From NCBI GenBank assembly GCA_010645155.1, contig JAAGOF010000209.1:71733-135732 (forward strand): a stretch of 64,000 nucleotides of DNA, written 5' to 3'. Positions 29,831 through 40,705 of the stretch are shown here, piece after piece. The number at the start of each line of letters is the position of its first letter. Position 1 is the stretch's first letter. Both the position numbers and the translations under genes were made by a program. The DNA comes from Tigriopus japonicus (taxonomy: Eukaryota > Arthropoda > Copepoda > Harpacticoida > Harpacticidae). The notes beneath the pieces are model-generated. The model ran no database searches, was not told the origin of the DNA, and saw only the letters and a list, made by a program, of their open reading frames with translations.

Positions 29831-32300
29831 TATTATTGTTTATTGTTTATTGTTAAAACCACTCCAACACCACAGAGTGGTTGATAGGGGAGTAAAGGTA
29901 GGATGGATATAGATGGGGTGAATAAGTCAAGGATTATGAAATATTTGGTAAATTGTCGTAGAAAAGGCTAAGCTGTCGTTTAAAAGAAGGGAACGAAGTC
30001 TCCGAACGCATGAGTAGAGGGAGGGCATTCCAACTTGTGATCACTCTAATTAAAAAAGACTTTTCCCTGGCGATGGAACGAGCATGGGGGGTCCAGAGGT
30101 GTTCGTGTAATGATGCTCTCGTTTCTCGATGAATTTTGTCCCTCAAGTAATAAAAGGGCGTGTCATTCTTTTGTCCAATTTCCACGGTCACAAGGCCCCT
30201 GATAAGCTTGAAGGTCCACAACAACTCACTCTTCTCCCTACGGCGTTCCAGGGACTCAATTCCAAACTTAGAGAGGCGTTCGGAATATTGTAGCCCAGTC
30301 ACGCATGGAAACCCTTTCGTGAAACGGCGCAAAACGGATTCATGTTTTATGACATCTTTCTTGAACATGGGGGTCCACACCGGGTAACCATATTCCAAAG
30401 ACGAACGAACATATGTATTAAAGAGTTTAATGAGAACTCTTGGACACCGAGTTGTAAAATGTCTCCTAATGAAGCCAGCCGTCCTGTTTGCCTTTGAGGA
30501 AACGTAAGCAACGTGGTTTGAGAAGTTTAGTTTGTTGTCGATTTGTATGCCGAGGTCCTTGTGTACCTCAACAAGGGCTAGAGGCTCACCATTGATATTA
30601 TAACGAACAGGAACCCACGTCGAGCCAAAACGTTGAACAACGCACTTTGAATTGTTAAAGCGCATCCCGTGGGCCCTTGCCCAGTTCTGAACGCAGTCAA
30701 GATCTGCTTGGAGATGATCCACGTCAAGTTGAGAAGAAATACGTCGAGAAATCCTTGCGTCGTCGGCAAATAACGCCAGGCTAGTACCAGGGGATACTTG
30801 GAGACTATTGATGAACACAAGGAATAGGACAGGTCCTAAAACACTGCCTTGGGGCACGCCGGACAAGATATTCTTCCATGAAGTGGTATGACCGGCAACC
30901 AGCACCCGTTGTCTTCGATTAGTTAGCCAGTCACCGATCCAATTTAGGAGATGGCCTCCAATTCCAACATTCCACAAGGTCTTGAGCAGAATGGAATGTG
31001 GGACACTATCGAATGCTTTAGAGAAATCCAGGTGAATGGTATCCATACAACTCCTATCATCAAGGACCCGAGTAATTTGATCGCAGTGTTCAATTAGGTT
31101 CGATGTGCATGATTTTCCATTTCTGAAGCCGTGTTGTTTGCTTGACAATATTTCGTTTCCTTCCAAGTGGTTGACCATCCTTTTTTTAATCAACCGTTCC
31201 ATGAGCCTCCCCACAACCGAGGTCAGAGAGATAGGGCGATAATTTTTGGGGTCTCGTGTATCTTTTCCTTTTGACAACGGGATAACATTTGCACGCTTCC
31301 AATCTTGTGGAACAACGCCATCCATCATTGTCTTGTTATAAATCATGGACATGGGCAGGGCTGCTGATCCACCAAGTGCCTTAAGAACAGTCTGCGAGAT
31401 CCCATCTGGTCCAGAACTATTTGAGCGCTTGAGTCCCCTCACTTCTTCAAGAACATCCAAGTATGAGAAGGTCAAGAATGTGACTGAACCGTCATGAAAA
31501 CGTGCACTGGGTGGATCCGCAAAATGGGTCGGCAAACGTTCGAAGGTGTTCGCAAATTCCTCATTTAAGAGGTCTCCAACACCATTAAGATCACTCACAA
31601 TAGTTCCGTGTGGGCCAACGAGTGGGCCAATGGATTCTTTGGCCTTTCTTTTGCTATTTACATAGTTATAAAAAGCTTTTTGGTCCCCAGTGTTTGACAA
31701 GCGTTCCTCAAACCTGACTTTCGCCAACCTGACTTCTCTTTTCAAGTCAGACCTCAACCTTTTGAACTCATCATGGTAGTATTTGATTTTGGTAACCTGG
31801 AACTTTTTCCACCTGCGTGACTTTCTCTTCGTAGCTCTCAGCAAATCATTTGTTAGCCAGGGTGGGCGCCTCTTCTCTTTAAGTTCTCTCATGGGAATAT
31901 AACACCTTCGTCCATGGTCCATCGCGTCCCGAAATACCGACCATGAATCTTCAACGTTGTTGCAAGCAACAATTGATAGCCAGTCAAATTGATTTAAGAA
32001 ATTCGAATAGGATATCCAGTCAGCGTTTTTGAAGTCTGGTATCGATTTTGTTTCCTCTTCTTTGTGTCCGATCAACAACCCAACCTCAATAAGACAATGG
32101 TCGCTGAGCGATAAGTCCCACATATTTTGAATGTACTTGACATAGTTTGCCTCATTTGTTAGAACAAGGTCTAGAACGTTTCCACCAATATGGGTGGGAC
32201 GAATCATCAATTGTTCCAAAAAAACATCATTGACGGCAACTAAGAAATCGAAGTCTGAACCCGATCGCCCACTCCCAGTAGACCAATCGAATAAATCGAA
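29831..32300 (-). mobile_element. Non-LTR retrotransposon (CR1/L2/Jockey-like), 5'-truncated
   Basis: A 761-codon frame at 29934-32219. It begins with the last part of an AP-type endonuclease (RPTHIGGNVLDLVLTN and LSDHCLI, the SDH motif), then a complete reverse transcriptase: SGPDGIS (about 270), NYRPISLTSVVGRLMERLI, DFSKAFDSVPH (about 398), SGVPQGSVLGPVLF (about 453) and catalytic FADD (about 484). The C-terminal tail has SWNALP and SFPSFKRQL. The frame stays open without ATG to about 32300 (..FDWSTGSGRSGSDFDFLVAV), where the endonuclease match appears to switch frame. The 3' end carries an (ACAATAA)n-type tail at 29831-29856, typical of CR1/L2-like elements. The long open RT suggests recent insertion. 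Confidence 0.92.
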
Positions 32301-32414
32301 TAGATCTACCCAGTAGATCCAAGAATATATAATTCTCTTTATCGACCTTTCCGATGATCGTAGCGTTGACCATGCAATGGTCAGTAAGTTTGTTGGTAAT
32401 TGAGAGGTTGTAAG

Positions 32415-32687
32415 TTAAGATATGAAATTATATAAGAATAAAGGAAAAAGAAAAAAATACATCATTAGCTTTTTTATGAGGCATTTCCGCGAGTGTTTCT
32501 TGGGTTCATCACGAACATATTTTGGGAGGTCTTCATATGCTTCCACCATTCGTCCCAAGAGGGAGTTTCTGACAGGTTGTGGGGGAAATGTTCTGTCTTG
32601 GCTTTGTCTTGTTCTTTTGGATCCCAAATGTAGCACTATTCTGGAGGTGGTTAATGGATGGGATTTCCAATTTTGCAGGCAATCCAC
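32415..32687 (-). other. Open frame of unknown origin, possibly a retroelement tail
   Basis: Ninety codons including GRMVEAYEDLPKYVRDEPKK and HSRKCLIKKLM. The AYxDLPKYVR string is like the C-terminal tail of some LINE polyproteins (WNxLPxxxR..FKxxL). It lies just 5' of the truncated retrotransposon on the same strand. Not enough is present to call it a gene. Confidence 0.3.
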
Positions 32688-34881
32688 TGCAAGGTTGGCT
32701 ATTGATGTAGCTGCAATCTGTTTGACCGAGATTTGACCTGATTCTTTGAGAAGTTCAATTCTGATATAGGGGTGAAGAATCTTTCCAAGAATTGAAGTTT
32801 CTGATGCTGTGGCATTTTTTCTCGAAATGTTTTGGAACGGTGTCAGTGTTTGGTGCTTTCATTCCTACATTTTTTCACTTAAGCTTGCGTGTTGAATCTA
32901 GTTGTTTCTTGGCTTTAGTCTGGATTCCCATGGTCGCTCGATTGGTGGGTTTCTTGATTGGTTGCCTATAACATCGTTCAAACATCTTCTGATGCTAATC
33001 ATGAAAGGTCTTTTGTTTTTTCGCTCTCGTAAGTTGCTCTTTTTGTTTTGGACTAAAGCAAGACGACGCTTTTAGTTTGGACGGCTGGCCGCGTCGGAAC
33101 GGTAATTCAGGGTCAAAGCGGTAATCATAAAAATCCCAATCGTGCGTCCTTTGATATCGATCATGATAGCGGCTAGTGAGTTTGCTTGAATCAAAAGCAT
33201 GTAAATGTTTTTAAAATAAATTACGTGTTCATTGAGTCAAGCGAGGCAAGAGGGATGATTGAAATTGGTCTACAAATAAAGTTTGAACCCTGATTAGGTC
33301 TGGCCCTCTGACATAAATGTGAGATTTGGTGAAAATTTGTTTTTTTTTATTTCACTCTTACAGGAAGCCAGAGTACTTTTTAGCGCATTTTAAAACACGT
33401 TGGTACGTCGCAATATCGGTACATTGCATGCAGCTACCAAAAATATCAGAATCACCTACTTTTTTTTTTAGCAACTTTGAGCTTTTCAAGTTTCGGTCCA
33501 CCTGCGCAGCACGACTCAATGTCCGCGATCTCATATAGTACTAAAGAAGCAACAGGCAGGTACAAAATATGAAAAACAAAATACCGCAAACATCCATTCA
33601 ATTTGCTTTGCATATCAACTGCACTACGAAAGTGTACTTTTTCGATTATATCTCAAATAAGTAGATGTAATCAAGGCATAAAAGTAGTTGACTGACACCA
33701 TCGCATTATTTTTAAACCAGTGAAATCTCGATCTTCAATTGAAAACTCGTCACACTTCAAAAATGAAGGCAGAATCAGATCGGCCGAGCCCTTATTGATT
33801 AAATTTTAAGAGGCAATGACTGACAAAATTAAACAAAAACCGCAACTTCACTTGAATGAACCCCAAAAATAGAAAATTAACTCGTAAAAGAAAATTGGAG
33901 AAAAACCTCAAACCTCAACAAAAGTTGCAAAATGCAAGTTGCACCAAAACTGCAACTTTTGGTCATGTTAGTCATATTTAGCAAATTTTCTGTGTTGGCA
34001 ATTGTATTGTATTAATAGGTTTAAGGTTATGAAGGCTTTTTGAAAATGGGGGTAGTGCTCATTGAAAAGATTATATGCTAACAAATATGTTGGGTGGCGA
34101 AAGAGCGAGCTAGAGAGGTAGAGAGAGGACAAAGGAATGAATGTTTTTTTTTTTTCAAAATCCATAAACAAAATAAATTGCACAATTTTTTTCGAATTAT
34201 GCATTTTATATTGAATTTTAATAGTTACAATTGTTTTCAAATTCTATAACAATTTGTGCAAAAGAAAACTGTTCTTAAGGAAGCCAAACAAAGGTCAAAG
34301 AAAAACAAACTGAAAATAACAAACTTCTGCCCAAAGCCTTATTTTGGCTACGAATTAACTCTTTCCCAGCTCAAATTCTGACATTAAAGGCGTTACAAAA
34401 GTACAAAATAGTTGATGTCAATACAACTGAAGGAATACAACTCGTTACTTACTTAATTCGTTCAACTTCACATAACTTCAATGTGACTGCAATGCTGGGT
34501 CAGCGGGAACAAATATTTCTATGCTTCTCAAGCTTGTTCCCAAAGGATTTGAATTGCAAAATGTTAAATGTCATGCAGAGCCAACAATCAACATATAATT
34601 TGTTGATGTAAATTTGTTTTAAGTCTGACAGGCTGCAATGGGTTGATGTTCAAGTAAACGTTGATCATTGCGTACCTACACGCTTGATACGTCAATATGA
34701 TGAGTCTACGTACACCTTTCAAACTTACCCCCTAGTCCATTACCTCAACAACATTGTTGTCAAGCCGAAACTGATACTAGTCATTTGAGTTTATGATAAC
34801 GGATTGAGATGTTTTCATTTGAAACTAGTTTATACAGTTGTTCTTTTCAACAGGGGACACTTTGGAACTATAATCCTGGAG
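32688..34881. other. Intergenic, no gene seen
   Basis: AT-rich; only short frames. No RNA gene or clear repeat was recognised by eye. Confidence 0.5.
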
Positions 34882-35062
34882 CAGGGTCGGATGTCATTAT
34901 GTCATGTTGATGGCGCACCAAAAGAAAGGTCCAAGGCTCCAAAGGCCCACAATTTAAAGGCACACAATGAATGACTCTGAGGCCTACATTTGGATATCTT
35001 GAAAGCTCCACAATCTGCCGGGGGCTGAAATGTGGGCCGCGGCCCAGTGGTTGACGGCCCTA
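34882..35062. mobile_element. Small hAT-like MITE candidate
   Basis: Left end CAGGGTCGGATG; right end reads TAGGGCCGTCAACCACTGGG on the minus strand, followed by GGCCGCGGCCC. The 8-mers outside (TCCTGGAG and TTCTAGAA) agree at 5 of 8. The right end resembles hAT termini of the CAGGGGTCGGCAACC type. Confidence 0.4.
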
Positions 35063-36467
35063 TTCTAGAAGTAGACGGTGCTTAAAAAGAGAGGGGCAAC
35101 AAATTGAATTTATGAGAGCTCACAATTGAAACGCCGAACTCAAACATGCATAATAGAGCAACTGAAAAACCTGAGTTATCCAAGGATCTCGGAAAATTCC
35201 TGGATTACGGATGAAGCTTTGTTATGACTAGTCTTGGTCATCCAGGGTCATGATTGACCTCTTTTTGAGCAAAAGAGGTCAATTTAGTAAAAGATGTTCG
35301 TTGGGTAGAAGGTGCCTCAATCGTATTTCAACTTTGAAACTTATCAATAACAAACAATTCACCTGAAAACTCTCTAACAAAATGTCTCATGTGATATTTA
35401 TATTTTCTCCAACCTTTATCAAAAGTACTTTTTTCTTTCTTCTTGCTTAAATTGAGTCACCTTGGAAAAAGTTGGGAAGCTACTAAGCTGCCTTCCAAGT
35501 GTTTCCAAAACACCTCAAAATAGTCCATACAGGCTGTCGATAAACAGCTAAAAATAGAACTTAAAATAGTTAAAATGTAATATATAATAAGTATATTAAA
35601 TAAAATTATATAGTTTACATAGAAATAAAAAGCTTCGTAATTTTTCCACCTCTCAAGTGTTTTATGAACTATCCTACAAAAGGCTTGTCAGATTCACATT
35701 CAAGCGACCAGAAAGCATCTTTTCAATGGGAAAACTTCAAAACATAGGATTCAACTTTTCTGGCTCGTAGCATTTTGAATTTGATCTAGTGAGCAAATGT
35801 TATTATTTCAACCATTTCAAAGTTACTTAGTTTGTATGGTTCTGCTTCTTGTTAAACACTCCGTTGTGAGTAATGCAGAGGGATCAGTGCTTAAATAATA
35901 TCTACAAAGAGGTTCCAGGCACAATTGAAACTGAATTTGAATTTGTCAATTTTCAGACAAACGTTTCAATTGTTTCCAAGATTTTTCGAACAATCTTATC
36001 TTTCATCTTGTTCTGGAAACATCAAGGTCAAGGGACTATAACAATGAAATAACCTAAAAGGATTTAGAAGTGATTGGCCAGAACGCTTATTCATGCCAGA
36101 TATGCAAATCAGTTTGTCAAAAAGCAGCTCAAAAACTGATCTTCAATTTCAAGAACATAGCAAATGTCAAACTTTTCTTGTTTTGATCTTCTAATTTGAT
36201 TGAAAAGGCACGCTCTTGGGTTAAAACCCATTTGGTAAAGTTTTTAGTGGCACTGAAAACAACATATTTGTTCAACATTCGCATCAGTCTCATTACAAAA
36301 GTATGTAAATCTGTTATTAACACGAGTTAATTGGGTGATTTCTGAAATTCTCAGAAGAACGCCTAATCTTAAACATCTTGCGTCATGCTCTGAGCCCATT
36401 GAAAAATACATTTAAAGCCTCAATTCAGTGACTGTCCTATCAGTGACAACTGTAGAAGTAACACAAA
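35063..36467. other. Intergenic and upstream region of the peritrophin-like gene
   Basis: No gene seen. At 36406-36430 ATACATTTAAAG followed by ATTCAGTG could be a weak TATA-like box and an arthropod initiator (TCAGT). Their spacing is not ideal. Confidence 0.35.
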
Positions 36468-37244
36468 ATGTTTGCCAAAATCGTTTTAACTCTTCTTTTG
36501 GTCGGATCCGTTTGGGCGGAAATTGACGTGATCTGTCCACCCGACAACGATGGGTACTCCTATTACTTGCCAGATCCTTATGATTGCTCCAAGTTCTTTC
36601 AATGCGTCGGAGAAACTCCCATCCATCTTCAGTGTCCCTATCCCTTATACTTTGATTCCACTGAGAATGTCTGCAATTGGCCTGAAGAAGTGGAGTGTGA
36701 TCCCCAAGATCCACCCACTGAACCTCCCAATGACACAACAACTGAGGATGATTGGACCACAGGAGAGGACGATTGGACCACCGGGGACGATGATTGGACC
36801 ACTGAAGATGACGGGACCACTGAAGGAGATTGGACCACTGAAGACACCATGACCACGCAAGAGGGCGGAACCACAGGAAATGGTGGAAACACTGAAGGAG
36901 ATTGGTCCAACTTGGAATTGGAAGACCGGGAGATTGACGTTGTTTGTCCCATTGATAGCCAAGGCTTTACCACCTACATCCCCCATCCCTATGAGTGTTC
37001 TCAATTCTACGTGTGTGAAGGGTCAATGCCTATTTTGTTGAATTGTCCCGATGGACTCCATTTTGATCCGGTCTACAATGTTTGCAATTGGCCGTGGGAT
37101 GCCAATTGTGAGGCTCAACCTTGGCCAACCACAGAAGAACCAAGTTATACCACAACGTTTCCAAATGGCACAACTACGGAAGAACCCAATTTCACCACAG
37201 AAGAATCTGATGGAACAAGCCCAGAGAACTATTGGGGATTTTAA
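36468..37244 (+). CDS. Secreted chitin-binding protein with two peritrophin-A domains
   Basis: A single-exon frame of 258 aa. The signal peptide MFAKIVLTLLLVGSVWA is followed by EIDVICP. Two chitin-binding type 2 (CBM14) domains follow: the first at about 22-77 (CPPDNDGY..PDPYDCSKFFQCV..CPYPLYFD..VCNWPEEVEC), the second at about 155-212 (CPIDSQGF..PHPYECSQFYVCE..CPDGLHFD..VCNWPWDANC), each with the six-cysteine pattern. Between and after them lie Thr/Asp/Glu-rich stretches, including DDWTTG-type repeats, likely O-glycosylated and strongly acidic. Proteins of this kind bind chitin in the gut peritrophic matrix or the cuticle. A decayed duplicate lies 2 kb downstream. Confidence 0.92.
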   Translation: MFAKIVLTLLLVGSVWAEIDVICPPDNDGYSYYLPDPYDCSKFFQCVGETPIHLQCPYPLYFDSTENVCNWPEEVECDPQDPPTEPPNDTTTEDDWTTGEDDWTTGDDDWTTEDDGTTEGDWTTEDTMTTQEGGTTGNGGNTEGDWSNLELEDREIDVVCPIDSQGFTTYIPHPYECSQFYVCEGSMPILLNCPDGLHFDPVYNVCNWPWDANCEAQPWPTTEEPSYTTTFPNGTTTEEPNFTTEESDGTSPENYWGF

Positions 37245-38680
37245 GGCATATGAATAGATCAAAATCTCCCAAGTTTGTTGGAATCATATTTATTTAATGC
37301 TAAAACTGTTTGCAGTGGCTTCATCAAAGTCTCAATGTACGTAAGGAAGAACAACGGGAATCTTAAGTTCTCGTTCAAGATTAGTACTCTCTGTTCTAGG
37401 CCGCTCAACATGAATGTATTTCTCACGTTTAAATGTTGCAGTTTCCTAATTGTCTGACCTGAAATATAAAAGTGCAATTAGTAACACAGGATTCAAAGAT
37501 GAGCATTTCATTTGCTCAACAGCGTCAGAAGGAGACCAAGTAAGAATGAACGTAAGTTAAGTAAGTAGTTAAAATGGATTTTCTTTTATTTGCTGTGGTT
37601 TGATTGACAATTCATGTGACGGTGCACAAAATCTTAAAACAACAATTAGAGGCTAAGTTTTTGTCAGAAATTATCGCCTTTTGATTTCTCAGTAGGGGTG
37701 AAAATGACGCACATTACATAAAGCTTCGTTTTTTAATCAAGACAATGTTGACAGGCAACTCTTTTAATGATTTTAACCCACGGTATAAATGGCGAAGAAA
37801 GTGAGACATGTTAAGAGAAAAGACTTGCAAGCTTAGTGCATAGTTCTTAGTCCCGTTTTCACACCATCTATTGGTGATTTTGAAAGCTTGAGGTAAAATA
37901 TATACTACATAGTTATTGAACATGATATTCAGCAGTATTTTGTTCACTTAATTAAAAATGACTCATCATAGGGCATGTAACCGGATGCTAGTTACCAAAA
38001 AAAAAATTATTTTAGATGTTGTTACCAAACTCCATTAATCATAGTGCATGTCTACTTTTGGTTTTGGTAGGCATAATTAAAACAAAACGAAATTTTGGTC
38101 CAGCATTACCAGAGCCCAACGTGTTTGAAACTGATTCGAATGATCAGGATGTAAATCAAAATGATCTATAAACCTTCAGGGTTCAAAATTGTAGTTCCAG
38201 TGAGTACTAAGAGAGCCGTATTATGTACTATGTTCTTGCACCTTCTATGAGTTGTTCACAAAATTTTGGCTTTTCTTTTACATTTCATTGTCACAACTCA
38301 AACTTGAAGTTTATTGCCCTGCAGATCAACCAATATTGCTTCAGTTTGTCACACGAATGAAAAAAGCATTGTACTAAAATCTTCATTCCCTCCCTTATCG
38401 AGTGCGTCCTGTTCAAACTGAAAATATTTAATTTTTTCTCGAACCAAAATATTTGAAAAAACGAAGAAAAATGGAGAAATATTTTTAAGATATTTTATAT
38501 TTTAAAGAAAGTAGTTCCAGGCCCTAGTAATCACTTCATTTGGAACAACCACATGAGTATGAAGAGCCCAATGATGCCTTGGATATACCATGGATTGAGA
38601 GCGGCGACCAGCTAATCCGTTCCCCAGCCTGTTGTAATCCCGCATTAGTTCTTTACCACGGTAACGGGAAGACCATAACT
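37245..38680. other. Intergenic, no gene seen
   Basis: AT-rich spacer. The open frames here are short and show no recognisable family. Confidence 0.5.
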
Positions 38681-38854
38681 CAGGGGTTGGCAACCTGTGG
38701 GGCCAAGGGTGATCGTTTACGGGCTCAGGTGCAATGGGTACAGTCAAAATATTGGCCCGTGTGCCATCCATAGTGCTGTTCTCGTGTGCTCTAAGGTCTT
38801 TGATCGCTAATTTGTGGGCCCCAAAACCTACTTACATCTGTTTGGCGGGCCCCT
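38681..38854 (+). mobile_element. hAT-type terminus running into an assembly gap
   Basis: CAGGGGTTGGCAACCTGTGG then GGCCAAGG is very like the known hAT terminus CAGGGGTCGGCAACCT. Further in, GTGGGCCCC and GGCGGGCCCC precede the N run. The rest of the element is lost in the gap. Confidence 0.5.
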
Positions 38855-39303
38855 NNNNNNNNNNNNNNNNNNNNNNNNNNNNNNNNNNNNNNNNNNNNNN
38901 NNNNNNNNNNNNNNNNNNNNNNNNNNNNNNNNNNNNNNNNNNNNNNNNNNNNNNNNNNNNNNNNNNNNNNNNNNNNNNNNNNNNNNNNNNNNNNNNNNNN
39001 NNNNNNNNNNNNNNNNNNNNNNNNNNNNNNNNNNNNNNNNNNNNNNNNNNNNNNNNNNNNNNNNNNNNNNNNNNNNNNNNNNNNNNNNNNNNNNNNNNNN
39101 NNNNNNNNNNNNNNNNNNNNNNNNNNNNNNNNNNNNNNNNNNNNNNNNNNNNNNNNNNNNNNNNNNNNNNNNNNNNNNNNNNNNNNNNNNNNNNNNNNNN
39201 NNNNNNNNNNNNNNNNNNNNNNNNNNNNNNNNNNNNNNNNNNNNNNNNNNNNNNNNNNNNNNNNNNNNNNNNNNNNNNNNNNNNNNNNNNNNNNNNNNNN
39301 NNN
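38855..39303. other. Assembly gap (N)
   Basis: A run of 449 N. Nothing can be said about its content, and the open frames reported across it are not real. Confidence 1.
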
Positions 39304-39454
39304 GTTTAGACTCTCTTGATTTGATCTGTTTCTCGAGTTAAGTTGCTTAGGCAATTATTATTCCAAAAAGAACACTTTGGGCCCGAGTAACCTTGAAAAT
39401 ATCGTGCCATGATTTAAGGCCAGTGGAAACTTTTTCTAAGGAAAGTGGAAACCA

Positions 39455-40705
39455 AAAAAATCCAACAAGGGGTTCTCCGTGTACATCACCAGATCCTCAT
39501 GATTGCGCGAAGTTCTTTCAAATGAGGCAGACTCCAATCCACCGTTGGTTTGGCTGTCCCTTGTTTTTTGACCCAACTAAAATAATCAGGAAATTGTCAT
39601 CTTCCGGATGAAACCATCAAAGATCCCAATGATTTGACCAAAGAAGCCGACGGAACCACAAATAGTGGGGGAAATCAGTGAGGAAGATTGGAATATTGAA
39701 GACTAATATTTCGGAAGTACCAAGCATGATAGAAGTGCTGAGGGCAATTGGATCAAGCAGAAACTTAACCATTGGAAGTAGACGTTATTTTTTGGTCCCA
39801 TGAAGATCAAATGGGTGAGGGATCATTGTCTGTTTTGATTGCAGTACTCCTTTACGGCCCTCTAGCGAATACCTGAAAGTGAGGTCAAAGTACTGACACA
39901 TCTCCCAAAATTACACCCTTACACATAAGTTTAACCGATCTTCGAACTTATCAATACATAGCGGACACGTAAGAACACAAGTTTTGTGTCATAAAGCTCA
40001 GAGGTTGCACATATTTTCCATTTCATTGGTTGTGCTTAAAGGACCATCAATTTGATTAAGTCCGTAATGTTTACAAACGGTTATCGGATGAATATTGCGA
40101 GGCACGGGGCGTAATAAGTTCACGGTAAAAAGGTTACATGGTAAAAAGGTCACAGACCCGCACAGCTGTGGAGGTAGCCAAGGGGATGAACCCGGGGACC
40201 CTGAGATCTTCCCTGGTTGAAGATTGTCCCATGGGACCCCAAGATTCACCGGGGGAACACAATTATGCTAAGGCTCATAAGTAAAGTCAACAGGATGTCA
40301 TTCACAACATTTTTTAAGACCATGGTCACAATCCGCCCCGGATCCGGCAGACCTTGGAGGAGGGTGTTCCCTCACCCCCATGTAGTCAAGAGCACACCCT
40401 TCTTTAGAGATCTGCCCAAGGGCTTCAGAGATACTGCGGGTGGAACACATTTATGTCCATGAAAGTGGTTTTTCATCGTGACCTTTTTACCCTGTGACCT
40501 TTTTATTGTGACCTTTTTACCCTGTGACCTTTTTTCCTCGTGACCTTTTTATTGTGACCTGTTTACCAGTGACCTTTTTACCTACAATCGCGTGGCACAA
40601 TTTTGGCCAACCTCAGAGGAGCCAAGTAATACCACAACGTTCCCAAACTGAAACAATTGGGGAAAAACCTAACTTAATCATGAAATAATATGATAGAACC
40701 ACCCA
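39455..40705 (+). pseudogene. Decayed copy of the peritrophin-like gene, split by a fold-back element
   Basis: 39455-39860 aligns with the gene at 36468 through the first domain (CCAGATCCTCATGATTGC, AAGTTCTTTCAAATG), the linker (GGAACCACAAATAGTGGGGG, GAGGAAGATTGG) and the start of the second (GTAGACGTTATTTTTGGTCC). Part of the second domain is missing. After the FB element (40091-40589) the alignment resumes at 40590 with GCGTGGCACAATTTTGGCCAA and CCAAGTAATACCACAACGTT. Frameshifts, stops and lost cysteines make it non-coding. The signal peptide region is not recognised; it may lie in or near the gap. Confidence 0.85.
40091..40589 (-). mobile_element. Fold-back type element (family FB), copy B
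   Basis: Inverted relative to copy A (14138-14708). The short left arm, AATATTGCGAGG..GGTAAAAAGGTTAC, matches the right end of A. The longer right arm, 40470-40589, has about seven units of the type GTGACCTTTTTACCCT. The interior is diverged but collinear with A. It sits inside the peritrophin pseudogene, so it inserted after, or helped, that gene's loss. Confidence 0.75.

Noticed and set aside
36412..37004. Antisense frames over the peritrophin-like gene
   Set aside because: They mirror the sense repeats (Thr/Asp codons read as Val/Ser/Pro); the sense frame has a signal peptide and cysteine-spaced domains.
38734..39354. Long open frames across the N run, on both strands
   Set aside because: They are translations of N bases and carry no information.
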